Assembly (NCBI GenBank): GCA_013400155.1
Contig: VXBM01000016.1
Coordinates: forward strand, 1,864,620-1,928,619
DNA: 64,000 nucleotides
Direction of reading: 5' to 3'
DNA from: Helopsaltes ochotensis
Taxonomy: Eukaryota > Chordata > Aves > Passeriformes > Locustellidae
The notes beneath the pieces are model-generated. The model was not told the DNA's origin. It did no database searches and was given only the letters and a program-made list of their open reading frames with translations. Each line of letters begins with the position of its first letter. Position 1 is the stretch's first letter. Positions 23,321-38,300 of the stretch are shown one piece after another. Position numbers and translations under genes: made by a program.

Positions 23321-26300
23321 CTGTCAAGAAAATAAGTTAATTCAATAGCAGTATGTCTCAGCTGTTCAATTCCATCTGGGCACTTCTGCCTTTTTTTTTT
23401 CACCCATAGCAACATTACAATGTTTGGCTGCAATCTAAAAAAGTTATTTGCATGTGCACCCCCTCCCTCATAGGAAAAAGTAAGATTTGTCTTTTGTCCA
23501 AAGATCTGGAAGGTATTTAAGTTGACTGGTTTCTATGGGAAACAAATAAGTTCTTTAGATTGGCACTGGAGGACTAAGATATGGGAACAAAAAAGACATG
23601 ACCCATTTGTGTTTCAAAAATAAAGGTTCTATAAGTGTCCTGATAAGCATTATCCACACAGTAGTTACAGTGGTAGTATAACATTCTCAAATAATGTCTA
23701 AAAGATGCTTCCAACATTTTGCTTGAGCAGGAGAAATTCAACCAGTTTGTGGATTTTAATTATCTTTGACCAATATTTATATAGCTTGTATAGCTTTTAC
23801 AATTGTCTACACTGAAAATTAGAACTGACAAGAAAGTGTAATTGCATAGGTCTGTTTGTTAGCTGTATTCATTAATGTAATTAAGTGTTGTTAACTGGTA
23901 AGCAGTCACAAGATTTCATATGTGGACTGTTAAAAGATATGCAAAAAGTGGTAAAGGAAGACAAAGTCAAGTAGAAATAGGGGTGTTTTGTTGTTGTTCT
24001 TTGTTACTTGGTTTCATTTAGGAGTATCCAGTTTACCTCTTTTGCTAACTTCTGTCCTTGCTCCACAGATACGGGCTTCTCTTTCATATCATTCAGTCTT
24101 GCCAGAGTTTTTGGGTCATCACGGAGATCAATCTAGCAAGAAAGATTGAAGTCATGCTGCAATATTTTCTCTAAACAAAAGTCAGCAGGCAATATGATAC
24201 CTCTTTTTAAAGGAGAATTTTTCAATGGAATATTATCTCTATAAAAATGGTGTCATGTCATGATTCAGATCGTGGACCATTCCTGATTCAGAAGCCCTAA
24301 ATTTAAGCTGCGACTCTTTAATCCAGAAGGAAGAAACATTCATTCTGTAATTCAGCACTTCAATTAGATGTGATCACCTTAGAATACCAAATGCAGTGGC
24401 AGAAAGATTACCCACAGGTAACACCAACACGTAGGTCACTTCATAAATGAAGCCCAGTCCACTACCCACAAGAAGCAAGAGGAAATTGTCTCACTTCTCC
24501 CCTTTTCCTTTGTTTCAGCAAATATTGCATGTGACTAATAATTGTAGACCCAAGTAATTCCAAGTAACATGGGCATGAGCAGACAATTTTATTCCGTACG
24601 TCCCAGGACTTTTTAGAAAGTCATGTGGGAGACATGCAGCCCATCCTGCCACCCTGTTTACAATGGACTTAAGTTTTTTTAACAAAATGGAGGTAGTTCA
24701 TGGGAGAACAACACACATCTATGTTTTTCTGCCACCTGTAAGGGTTGCTCTTCCAAAGGCAGAAGGAGGTGCTGCTCGGGTCCTGTCAGGCCTGAACTCC
24801 AGCCCAGAGAAAAGGCAGCATACAATGATCCTAATTGTTTAAATAAAGTAGAACAGAACCAAATATACCTGTGTTCCTACTAGTAAAAAGGGAACATTAG
24901 GTGCATATTCCTTCAACTCCGGTACCCACTCTTCCTTCACGTTTTGAAATGAAGCAGGGTTTACCACTGAGAAGCAGATAAGGAAGACATCGGTCATAGG
25001 GTAAGATAAAGGTCTCAGACGATCATAGTCTTCCTAAGGAAGAAAAATTTTGTTATCTGCAATATTAAATTGTTGCCTGTATTTTAACAGTTATATTCAG
25101 AAACTGTATTTATATTTCATGAAGGTTGTAGAAGCAAACTTTCTGAACGTTTAAAACTATTCCAGGTTAGTTAGTGTCGTTAGAGCAAAATCTACATATG
25201 AAGATAACTATGTGTGAATATGAGTATTTTGAAAAGTGTGTTAATACTGATAGAAACTTGATTCTCTATGAGAATATACAGAAGATTACCATTCAAAAAG
25301 TTTTCACTTAAGGAAAAAACCAAAAGGCTTGTGGTTCAAACATACTTGCAGATCAAAGATTAGTATTTGTAGAGAAATGAGCAGGTGTGACTGCTGTAGA
25401 GTCACCCAGGTTATACAAAGCTAGGCTAGATTAAGGCTATTCTATGCACTTAAATGTTCCATTTTGGATCATACACAGAGGTGATATTCAAAGCCCTCCT
25501 TAGAATTTTCTTTGTCTCCTAGAAACCTTATAGTCCTGTTCCTATTGTTCAGGGCAGTAGGAAGGATCAAAAGGGACCTTGTCTAGATTGTGCTTTCTAT
25601 TGGCAAGCCCAGCAAAGGATCTGATAGAACAGAAATTCAGGATCAAGAACAGTATCAGTGGAATATTAATGCCTTTGTTTGTTTGTTTGCTGGGAGTGTG
25701 GGGGAAGAGTTAGCGTGAAAAGATTATTTAGGACATTGAGAGCCTCAGCATTTAAATCCAGCAGTCCTGCTGCCAAGGCATACAATACTGTGGCAAGACA
25801 AGTACCTAGGAGCATTGCCCCTGTTGTAAATCAGAGTTCTCTCCAGAAAGGGAAAAAGTAGATTTTTGCCCTGTATTTTAGCCAACAGCCAGAGGGAACA
25901 TGCCCCAACTTTTCTCTGCAAGGCTTCCTTTGGTCTTTGGCAGTGAATCAATGCCTGACCATTCCTATCATAGAATTTGGGTGAGTTTTAGATGGTGAGT
26001 TTTTTCCTTTTCCATAGATAACTAAGACTCAGCCAGGCATTGCAGAGACATTGACAAATGCTGGATTTATACTTTCCACAGTAAACACCAGTTTATTAGG
26101 GCTGCTGCAGCAGTTTCCCTCTTCCCCAATGTAAACTCCCCATCTTAATTAAATCTCACAAATATTGCAATGATTTGTTCATTAAACATAGCGACAGAAA
26201 TGTAATTCAAGTCCATGTTTGAAATGAGCCAGAAAATCAAATTTTTGTTTCCTTGGCAACAGCCACATTACCAGATTATTAACCTATGGTCACACCCTCA

Positions 26301-29300
26301 AAAACACCCTTCATTGATTTGTTAGGTTTTAAAGATGGTCACTAAAATTTCAGAAAAACTGTGAGAACTTCCTCTGAACAGTTTCTGCTTGGCTCATCTT
26401 TCCATTTGGAAGTCAACAGCTATGGGAAGAGAGCTGTTATTTTCATCATGAACTGGAGGAAGGACTAGCACAGGCAGAAATTCTGCAGTAGCAAGGAGGT
26501 GATTGTTACTTGCCATAATTTTGTGCCATTTTGAGAATCCACTCTAGTTTTGTACACAGGCTTGTCAATTAGCTAGAGCATGCTTAATTGTTGACATGGC
26601 TTCCCAATTTCACAGCCACAGTAACTGACACCACTTTGAAACGACAACATTTGACAGGCCTTTTCCCTGCCAGTGCCAGGCTCTTGCCCTGATTCAGAAG
26701 AAAAAAACCAGTAACCCTGTCTTTTCCAAATCTGTGGACGTTCATCATAGAAAGCAGAAATAACTTCAAAACATCAACATAGGAAGTTGAAACTTTTCAA
26801 CATTCAGTTGGGTTTTTTAGGCATATATTTTATGTTTCACTTCTACCACTGAATATAGTTAGATCCTGCTCAGGGTTACACTCTGTTTTCTGGGGTGGAG
26901 ATTAAAATCCTAAAAGAAGCTTCCCAACTACAAATTACTCTGTTCCCTGGAGTGCAAAATCTGCATGAAATAACACACAGTGGATCCATCAGTTGCTCTC
27001 AAATTCAGCTCTAAATAATGTGTGGGGTATTAGTGAATAAGTTATGTTTTTTTAAAATCTAGTTAAAAGCTGTAATTTGTTCCTACCACTGAGGAGCTTC
27101 CATCCCTATACTCTACATTTTCTAAAAATCTCATATCTGGATTAGGATAACTAGAATACTACACTAAATGCTGGAATGGAGAAAGCATTTCACTGTCACC
27201 AGAAATTACTTTTAGTCCATTAACCTTAAAATAGCTCTTTAGTTAATCCATTTCAAATTACAGATGGACCTTTTATTCATAGCAAATATTAATAATTTTC
27301 TTAAAGCCAGTTTCAGGTCTGAACTCCTTTCCTGCTCCTGTACTTGTTTATGTGCCTTTTGATTTATACCCTGTCCCATTTGCACTGGGCAGGCTGTGGG
27401 TCCATCCAGTGTAATTAAGAAATTAAATGGAAGGCAAGTACAATGTGATTGGATAGATCGTGTATCCTGGCCAAAGATGTGTGTGGTATTTGCTACAGTG
27501 GTTTCACTGCATTTAAGCTTCCTTAAATTATCAGTGAATTTGGCTATACCCACCAGTCCTGCTGCTTGAAACATGTCAGCGCTCTCAGGCTCTCCTTCAA
27601 ACCTTGTCTGTGCTCTGAACATCAGGTTTGCATTGATACTAATGGTGGCAGTAGTTCTAGCAAAGCCTCCCAACACATGATTGGACTGGTCCTGAGTCCT
27701 CCTGGCAGAAACCCTGCTTAATTTTTGTCAGCACCTAGTAGGCCGTCTGCACTTAAAGACTCCTTCTGCCTCCCAACAGCCCCTCAGAAACAGCAATCAA
27801 ACCTGTAAACTTTCTCTGGTGTATTGGGCCAACATAACTGCTACAACTGATAGAAGAATCTGAAATACCAAATTAATTTAGATTGGATATTAGAGAAGCC
27901 TGGAAAAATCTTATAGCCTCAACTATCATTTATTTCCTGAATCTAGTGTAAGGGAAATAAATGTGGTTTGTTCTAAAATTATATGCAACGGCAAAATTGA
28001 TTATACTAGCCAGACAACATAAATTCCTATTTGAGTACATGTACACACCACACTATACAGCAATTAGACTAATTAGACAATCTGATTGGGGGAGGCACTG
28101 CATATATATTTAGGCTTTAAAAATACTTAAGGATATTAGCAGGAATATTTTAAGAATGTGAATAAGATGGGCAAGAAAGCCACTAAGGATTGAAATAGTA
28201 TAAGCCTCAGAAACTCCAGGCTGTGATAGTGAAACAGCTCATTCTCCAACATACTCTAGAGTTTAAAAAAAACCTGTTGGCTGAAGCAGGTGAATATGAG
28301 AAAACACAAGGGCGGTAATAACTTCAAACAAAATTGGACACAAGAATGTTGACTTAATTAATGTTCTATGGAGCTGTGATCCCTCTAAAAGACATGACTC
28401 TGCAGCAGGGCTGTTCATCATTTCCCTAGTATCCCTGTGGAAACCCAGGACAGGTGCCAGTACACAACAGACATGAAAAAGGAGATGAGATGAAGGAACT
28501 AAGAACTTGGCTTCTCAACTACAAATGGGGACTTTTTTTTTAGAGTGGAGAATGGAAATTCAGACTTTTAAATGACTATGTCTTCTTATGGTAGGCTGAA
28601 GGTATGTCTAGCATTGCCTTTATCTTCATTCCTTAAAATCTATCCTTTATGTCTCCTTTTCCATGTTACAGTATCTAATAATCTGCCTGTGATTTTCTGC
28701 TGCCTTGTACTTGAATACTGTATTTTGGATGGTGAACTGGATTTGCTCTAACATGTCTAAAATCTGGCTATTTCCAACATTTACCTGTTCAGAAACAGAG
28801 GTCTTGAGAAACTTTTTGTATGCAGACTGAAGAACAGTATTGCAATTCCACAGCATTTATTCTATTCTTCATTTCATGGGTCTGCTCAGATCGAAAGTAG
28901 ATCATCGTGTCCCATTTCAAGTGATGCATTTGATTTTGAACTAATACTTTTGCCCCGTTCTATGGATATCAGCTGAGACACAGCTAAAACCACACAAACT
29001 GTATTCCCAATTCTGCCACTGACACAGTATGTAGTCCTGAGCAAATCATTATCCTCTCTCTATTTGCATCTTCCCATCTGTAGGGGTTTGCTAGCTTAAT
29101 AATGCATTAGTCTTTGCAAAGCACTCCAAAAGCCTTTGATGTACACAGCTTATGTGCAGTGGGATATTAAAAAAAAAAATAAACTTGGAAAAAGTGGAGT
29201 ATAATAATTTCTGGACAACCTTCTTAAAACCCAAAAAGCACTATTTCTTTATATTTATTAGAGCACTGAAGTGTGAGGCGCAGACAAACGAGAGATTGTT

Positions 29301-32300
29301 GTACTGGAGACCTTGTAGTTCCCCCGATTTATGGTATCACTCTCCTCCCAGCTCGAGTTGAAGTGATGGACGCAGAGGTCCTTAGCCCTCTGTCAGCAGT
29401 GTGAGACCACAGGCCTCCTGCCCATCTGGGATGGTATATGGGTCTCTCTGTCCACTTTGGAGAGATGAAAGGCAATTAATTAGTCCTTTGCAACCAATAC
29501 CTTGCCACACCTTGGCCAAGACCTTTGAGGAAGTACACACCTCTCCGATCTGCCATTGCAAGTCGTGAAGATAATGTTAACCTAGATCTGTCTGGTTGAT
29601 TTTTGTTCCCTTGCTAGTGTTTTTAATAAAATAGGAGAAACCAAATTCTTGTATGTCATTAACACTGACACAGGGGCCTAAGATGTGTCATGTTCTGACA
29701 GAACCAAAATAATGAATTATTTTATATGTTTTGCAGCTTAGGAATGAAATTTTAACAATGCATCTTCAGTTGTTAGACTGACATATCCTTGATAAACCTA
29801 TATCCGTTCCAAGAGGTATAAAGTGGATGGCTGGAAACAAAGCTTGCATCACTGGAAGAAAAACTGGAGCTCAAAACCTCTGCGTTTGTGATCTCTGTGT
29901 TAGCAACCATCTGTTGCTTTCACAGCTTACAACAGCAATCGTAAGACGAGGTTCTCACTCCCAACCATCTGTTTTTAGAGGGGAAGCCAAAAATAGACAT
30001 CAGGCAGAGTTGCTAAAGGAATCCAACCTTCATGCAGCAAAGGGTAATCACTACTGCTCAGAGGGACTCAGGGAGGCAGAGTTTTGCAGAGTAAAATGCC
30101 AGGTAGAAGTCTAAGTTTTAACTAAGTTTTTCACTTCATAGTAACAAGAGTCAGAAGTCCTCTCTCATTATGAATTGCCATATTTCAATTTTTTAAATGC
30201 ATTTCAAAGCTGTCCTTCAAGACTGCATTTTCCAGTTTTCCTCCCTGAATGTAAGTTTCTGTTTTAGAATGCTCCCTGTAATATTTTGGAAAACATAACA
30301 TGTGAACCATAATGACTGATGTACATAATATGTGGACTTAGTAACAGCTCACAGCTACCTCTGGACACACCTTGCTATTTTCCCCAAATTGTTTGGAATT
30401 GAAGGCTGATCTGCAGCTTTGCCGTAAGCACCAGGCAAAGCCTCTGTCTGAAGGTTTTGAAAGCAACTGCTTACTCCTTACACCAGGAAACAGACTTCAG
30501 TCCGCTGAATCACCCTGTGGTTTCTGATTCTAGGAGATGCTTGGTGGGGGAGGAGAGAGAGGGAAGTGGCCTGTACTGCCCCATGCCAAACACAAATTGC
30601 TTCCCTGGCTAAAAAACTCTTCAAAATTTTCAGTCTGGGCTGTGTAACACTGTAATCCTTTGCAAGGAAGGAGGGTGGAGCGGCCCCCAGGATTTCTGGG
30701 GTTGAAATGCTGGTTTCCTGGCACTGCCACTCACAAGGCACCACTAATGCGGGACCATTTGGCATAAAGCTGCAATTTGGACTGACAGTGCATTGCCATA
30801 AAACGTCTGCTTATCCAATTCCGTGACCCAAGCTCTGCTACGCTGATGACTGCATTTGATTTTTCAGTTGCCTACATCTGTAGCCCCTAGCATTTCAGCA
30901 TGCAAAACAAAAAAGATGCAAGGATTATTCCCTGGCTGCAGGGGAAAAGTGCACTACAGGCCCTCTGTCTCTTAACAGGCTTCTGAGGCTATGCCTTGCA
31001 TTGCCAAAGAAAGCAGAATTGTCCTGTTGTGGTTTGTTTGCATAGGTTTCCCATAGAGTGCAAAAAGCTGCTGGTTTGGGCCCAGCATCTATTTTTAATT
31101 TATAGAAAAGGTTGCAAGTATGCAGAGTAAGTGCTCTTCCATTGTATTCTAAAAATGAAGTAAACTGATCTAAATCCATTTCTGAATTCCTGTGAGGAGG
31201 ACTGTTCAAAGGACATATGAATTATACATTGAAAAAGCCCAGGGTTTGTGAATTACCTTTTAATAACAAAACTTTCCTCCTGGCATATTTGAGAACTGTG
31301 CAGCTGCTTACGTGTCTGAAAAGCTTTCCTGGATAGAGAGAAATAACTAGCTGGAAGATGGAGCCTAGTAAGATGGATTTTAGAGCATTAGAGACAGGAA
31401 GGACAGAATATTTCTTTTATTATACACAAAATTGCCTTTAAGTGATCAGATTTGATCCTAGCCTTAATATTGGATTCAGTACTGTCCAAATGCTACATCT
31501 TGCCATGTGGTGCTGCTAAAGTACTTTCATAGATTGTCTCAGTACCACACTCCCTTCTCTCCATCACCGTGAGAACTTCAACTTGCTGATTTCTTCTTGG
31601 TTTTCTAAAAGTGAAAGTCCCTGAATTTTCTCTATAGGGCTTATTATTTTAGCGTCTGTATCAACAGCACATCTATTTAACTGACTGCAAGCATGGTTTC
31701 ACCTGAACACTTTCACTTAAACCTGTTGTCTACCCACTGGAGCTCCTCAGAAACGGCAGAGCAGCTGCCATGGATGAACCCTTTCACTCCTTGCCCATGA
31801 GAAGTCTCAGTCCTGGAGTTTATTTTTTTTTCTCACTGTCAGTGGCTTTATGAACAGCATTCTTTCCACACTGGATTTCCATTTTCCCAGAGAAAGGAAT
31901 TCACCCCAGTTGTTGTGTCTGCAGCCATGAACAATCAGGATTTTCCATTCTTTCAGATACAGCAAATCAAAATTAAAAAATAAAATGCACCCTGACATGG
32001 GATATCTGGACAGATCCTCTGCAGAACCTGCTCCTTGGAAAGATGGGTTCTCTGACTTTATTTTCACAGAAGAATATGACCTGTTCTCACAGGCAAGACA
32101 GCCTACAGAATAGAGTTGGTTTAATACAGTCATCCATATCATATCAGACATGTCTTTTAATTTGCTACCTATATAGACTGATCAAACAAGACTGATCAGT
32201 TAGGAGTCCCATTCCCTTTCACCTTTTACAAATAAACCCCAAAAACACATTTCTCAGTGCAGTGTTGTGGAACACATAGAACATTACAGCTTTACTGCCT

Positions 32301-35300
32301 CCTCAAGATTAGCTCCCATCACACAACTCAGGAGAGTGCCAGGGCCATCATGTGCCCCTTGAATGAACACATCACAGTGAAAGAGTTCCTGGAATTCAAG
32401 GAGTTCCTAAGACTCTTCTCCACCATGTTTTATATCAAGTCCCATTTGCTAGGGTTAACAGCTTCCACTAAAGAATGTGGTAAAACACTCAACAGATGTT
32501 AAGGCAGTTGAAAGAAAAACCGTAGGCAGTTTTTTCTTAAGTGAGGAGTTCGTAAGCCATTTCACTGCCTGTGGCTGGCCTATCTGTTGGTCATAACTAA
32601 AGATGCATCCCAGGCCACACCTGACACCCATCGCTTATTGACTCCAACACTGAATCCCAACTGAAAATTGGACCAACAAGGAACTAGCATTAACTCCTAA
32701 TGATGATCTTAAAGCCTTTGTGACGACTACTTATTTAGAGCACAAGCTGCCTGAGGTACTCTGAATCTGTGTTTTATTCATGGGAAGCAATATACTCACC
32801 TAGGATGCTGACAGATGTTGCTTTGCTCTGGACAATAATGCTGCCACCTGCATTTTTATGTGCACGCCAGTGAGTGCCTGGCATTGCAAAGAATTACGGC
32901 ACACGTGCCACAGCACAGATGCAGCATGGAGCAGGATTAAAACAGACGGGGGACAGTAACTGGAAAGTGTCAAATGACATAACCTCTTCAGAACTGCTGA
33001 AAGTGTCACGTAGCATTCAGACACTTTTCTTAACACAACTCACCCAGTCACTAATTCAAACAGTCTGCTTATAAAACCACAGAACAGAGCAGTAAATATA
33101 CACATTTCTCCTCTGTGTCCTTATTTTGCATTTTTTCTCATTAGAGGAGGAGCAGTTTTGTTAGAAATGCAACTGTTAATGTGGCAAAGATATTCTGGAC
33201 CTACATTTTCAAATGCATCCCTTAGATTTGATTTTAACATAACTCAGTGTCCCTATTCAGAAGTACTGTGGGGCTTTCGGCACTCTGAAATGTAACTGTC
33301 TTGAGTTTCCAGCATCTACCTAGTGAATGCTTCTGGGAACTCAGAACACCATCTCCCATTCTGCAACTCCCCATCTGCTGATAACAGTACTTACCTATCC
33401 TTCTAGGAAAGCTACCATGCTTTCAAAGCATGAGTCACAGCTCACGAGGAGGCGTTTAGATGCAGGCTTTGCTCTGAGAGTATTATTGTTGCAAGGCCAT
33501 TTTTAATAACCAATCTGAAGGTATAAATCCTTTTCCTTTTAAAGAGAAAGCCTGTCTTTGCTTAAACTCTTATCTAGAGAGCTCTAAACACAGAGATTGT
33601 TAGCTCAGGCACTTCACCTCCTCTTACACTGAAAAACTTAAATTCCAAAGGGAGAATCTAGGCATGTTTTTATTTTATCTGCATACATCCAGTTGTTATA
33701 TCTACATGGCTGGCAACATCCTGAGGCACAGAGCAGCTTCAGCAGAGGCTGAGCTATTCATAGGCCAGCACGCTGGGCTGGGAGTGAGCTCATGAACTCA
33801 CAGCCTCCCAGTGCCAGCTGCCAGCTCGGCTGGGACATGTAAAGGGAGCGAGGGAAAATGCATGTGGGAGGAGGGAGGCCCAGGGAGGGCACAAAGGGGA
33901 CAGGATGTTAGTTGCTAACATTTCATGTTTAGATCTGCCAAAATCATGTTGGAGGTTTCGGTGTTTACACTTCTGCAGTAAAGGGTGGCAAGCTTTGCAT
34001 TGTGTGAGACTGCTTCATTCCTGACATTTGGAGCTGTGGTAGGGGCAGCTCAGAAGGAGCAGTGTGCTCTGAGGAGGGACATTTCTATTGCACAGCAGAC
34101 CAGCAGCTTCCTCTCTTCTCAGTAAGGTACTGGAGTGTATCTAGGTACCTAGGGCTAGACCTAGGGCTACCTACCAAAGCCAAGGCAAAGAGCCAGCAAG
34201 GAGTATAAAGAATACTGGTATTTAATTATAGCAACCACCGCAGGTTTGGGGACCATCCATTTTAATAACCACAGCTCAGGCACAGATACGTTCACATTTG
34301 TAACCATTTGTTTTTACACCTCTCCTTAATGCAGACACTCATCTCCCTAATAACTGAGCTAGCTTTATACATTTCAGCAGCCTGACCAATTTTAACATAA
34401 AATTGCTTTAGCATCGAGGCTTCTGTTACAACCAAAAAATCAGTGTATCTGAATTAAGATGGCTGTGGCTGCAACCAGTGTGACCAGCTGAGAAAAGAAG
34501 TTTGCTTGTTCTGTGCTTGGGAATACTGTGTTTTGTGGTACTGTTCTGGTGACAGGTGAGAAGGCACCAAGAGCTTCATGCTATCAGACCCTGTATTAGG
34601 GCGTTTAAGGCAGATATAAAAGCAGAAAGCCAAGGAACACAGTTCACCTCAGCTTTGTCCAACCAAGCCCCACTAGTATCAACAGTAAGTGATGCCGAGG
34701 GATATAAATGTTATTATGAGGCACTGCACCGTAGTAAGATTCACCATACTCTGCTCTGCACTGTCCAGATGCTGGCTTGGTGCCAGATCTGCACCAAACA
34801 GCCGTGCCATGCCTCAGCATCTCTCTTCCCAGAACAACCAAGCAGTACAGGCTCTGCTACTGCAGCCTCCCCCATCCTTCCTCTAGGTCCCAACCATCCT
34901 TTACAGCAAAGACACAGGAGCAGAGCAAGACTTCCCCCTGTATGTGGTCAGCACACTGGAAGAAAGGACACCATCAATTAAAATCCTACAGCAAAAGGAA
35001 CTGGGAGAAGGATGGACTCCAACTGCCATTTTAAACAACAGCCTTCAATATAGAGCAAAATCCCCAAAAGGCAACTCCTGTACTTATAATGACCACTTGG
35101 GACATGGCAAGGGGACATATGGCACCTCTTTGTTAGTGCTTGCAGACATTCCTCCAAAAATGTTAACATCTTGAGAGCTGGCAGTATTACTTCTGATATC
35201 ATGGAAGAGCAAAATGATAATCACTTGCCAGCAGTTCAAACCCACTCCAACAATGGTGATTTTAACAGACCCCTGATGAAGCCATGGTTCTCTTCCTAAG

Positions 35301-38300
35301 CTGATTTTGCCGTGTGTCCCTGTTCAATGAAGAGCAGTATTGACTCAGTCTCCCAGAAGAAGCTGCTGCAAAGCCAGAGGCATCCAAACATCAGAATCAC
35401 AAGCACCTCATGTTTAAACTTCAGTGCATTGATGAGTCTTCAACGCAGGTAGGTTCCACAGTTCTCATCTCCTGGGCAAACCAAGACCCGCTCTAAACCC
35501 CTCCAGTGCATGCAGCAAGGCTAAAAGGAGCTGCTAGCTCCACTTCTGGGAGGAATTGCTGGAGGAATGGCACCAAATTCCCGGCCACCTCCCTGACACG
35601 GGAGGCTGCCTCCACAGCTGCAAACCCAAATGGGCTCTCAGAGCCTCCACAGCCCAGCAGCTGTACTGGCTATTTTTTGCTGAACCAGGGCCTCAGTATT
35701 TTCAGCCAGAGAAAAGCCTTCTTGAACTCACACACACCCAAAGGCCTGTGTATGAACTGAACGTTGTGAACCGCTAGTGGCATTTTTCCTTGCTATATAT
35801 ATTACCAGGGGAAAAATGGGATTTTAATGGGTTTATTTTCAACCTGCTTTAAATTCACGAAGATATGAGGCCTTATGTCATTGTTATAGTTACTGCATGT
35901 GATCCTCTGTGTGTTGTGAGGAAGCGAGCTAGAAATGAGTACTGGATGAACTCAAAAGCTTGCAACTCCTCTGCCAAAACAAAGTCTGTCACAAGTTGCT
36001 AAATACATAACCACGCAAGTTAAAGAGACCCACACACTGATAAGCCAGTATTTCAGGGTGATGAGCCTGCTGTGCACCAGCTATGAATCAAAACCTTGTC
36101 TTTAATCTTTCTCCTGCTATAGGCTTTCTGCATGGATTTGGAGTACGTCACTATCTGAACTTTCATTAACCCCCTTCACTTCTCTTCCCCTGAACTGAGA
36201 TCTGTAGATCGTACCTATTTACTTTGTCCAAAGATGGAAGTTTAAACATGCTGATGACTGTGAACTGCTTCGATACCACAGTGATCGCACACAGCCAAGT
36301 TTTATAAAATGATACTATCAGGCCAATATTTTACAGTAAAATTATTTGGGGGTGACAGAATTAGAGACAAAAGCACTGATGTATGCCGGCAGAGTAATCA
36401 CAGCTTTGGGCAGCAATGTATCCAATCCATATGGAAGTCTGTGGAAGCAGCAGGCATGTACCAGGTACAGCATGCTGTTTCCTCAACACAGAGAAGACAT
36501 CATCAACTCATGTCTTTTCTGCTCTTTACTATATATATTTAAGCTTTAATGTAAGCTTTCTATTATTGCATAGCTTCAGGAAGACAGACTTGTCAGCTGC
36601 TCTGACAAAGCAGCTTTTAACTGAATGAACTTGCTGGACTGGCATCTTGATAGAGACTCCCTTCTTTAGTTGTACTGGATGTTGGGATGGGGCTCCTGTG
36701 GGCGGTTCCTGATGTCCACCAGTTTCCCAAAAATGCTGAAGTGGGATGGGGATAGTGGTAAAGATTTTATTAGTACCACAGATCTGGCTAAAAGGGGAGT
36801 TTTGCCAAGACCAGATATATCTGTAAAGGTAGCCTCATTAAAAAACCCTGTGTGAACTGAGGGTCCTCTGAATCAGGCCAGCAAGATCTATTTCTAGGTG
36901 CCTCAAAAATGCCCTGGAATTCAAAATTAAGATTTCAGCTTTTCAGAAACTGGGGAAAAAAAAACTTTCCTCAATTTTCTCTATATACAGCTTCACACTG
37001 AAAAGTTTTTCTTAGTATAACAGGAATACCTTCATTTGCTGTTTGTTGTAAACTGGCCAGTTTACCCTACTGACTTTTGAGGAGGCCAAAGGTCACCTGT
37101 GTTTGCACTCAGCACATTCAGGCAGAGTGGGGTACCAGAAAGTTAAGGTCACACAGAGCTAACAACACATACATTAATAGCAACAAGCCCAGCACAAGCA
37201 GTTTGAGACGGCATCCCCAAATAAACTGTGCATATGTACAGAAGTGCTAGGCTTGCTTTCACACATTATAAAAAAAAATAAATTAGTTACACACCAGCCA
37301 AATGCTTTGTCTGAGCACTAGATCCTCACTTTACAACCTACTTAAGCAACATTTTAAAGCCGTGTTCTGAACCAATTACTATTCAAAAATAGGACTATGA
37401 TAGTAATAAGAAATGCACTTAGCTGGCATAAATTTGACTAGTTTGTGTTTACGTCAGTGAGATGACAAGCATGAAGTCAGTCTTTGTGGGAAGAGTCTTA
37501 ACCTTCAGGGTATCAGCTTTCTGGAAATGGTGCTGTTTCCTACAATTGTCATGGAATTAATTTTTTTACGGATTTCAGGCCTAACAAAGATATAAGACTG
37601 GTTAAATGCTGATTCCCTAACTCAAGGCTATAGGCAGATCTGAAAATGTACACTAATTCAGGCAGTAGTTGTTCAATTAAGTATAGGAACAACATGGTTA
37701 AAAATTACAGCTTCAGCCTATGTGAGTTCAGTGAGATTGTCTTACTAGTTGCTCTTTACAACAAGGAAGCATGTCTGAGGTCATGTGAGACCCAAGCACA
37801 TGCTCACGCTGTAAGAAGAAGTTTTAACAGGGAACACACAACTTTACAGTAACCCATGCTGCTTTTCCGCATATGCTCTGCACCTCCTTGGGAGATGCCT
37901 GCACCTCCTGGGGTCAGGCCCCTCACAAACTGTTTCAAATGAGGGAACCCCAGAAAGTACTCTAACCCTGGAGACCATGCTTGACCCATTGCTGGTGCCA
38001 TGCAAGTTAAGCTAAGGAAGAGATGACTTGAATCATGGAGCCCTTTAGAAACCACTATACCAATGACTCCTCCAAACATCCAGCATTTTATCCATCATTA
38101 AAGTTACTTAAGAGGCATGCTGACATCACAGCATCTTTCACAACTGGCTGTGATAATCTTAACCAAATGAATAACTTGAGTTGTCTGGGAAAGAAAAAGA
38201 AACCCAGGTTAGCTCAAAGGCAGTGGCTGAGAATTACATGTTATCATTTTCCACCTTTAGTTCGAACAACTCTTTGTAGCTATTTGAGTCCTGTAAACCA

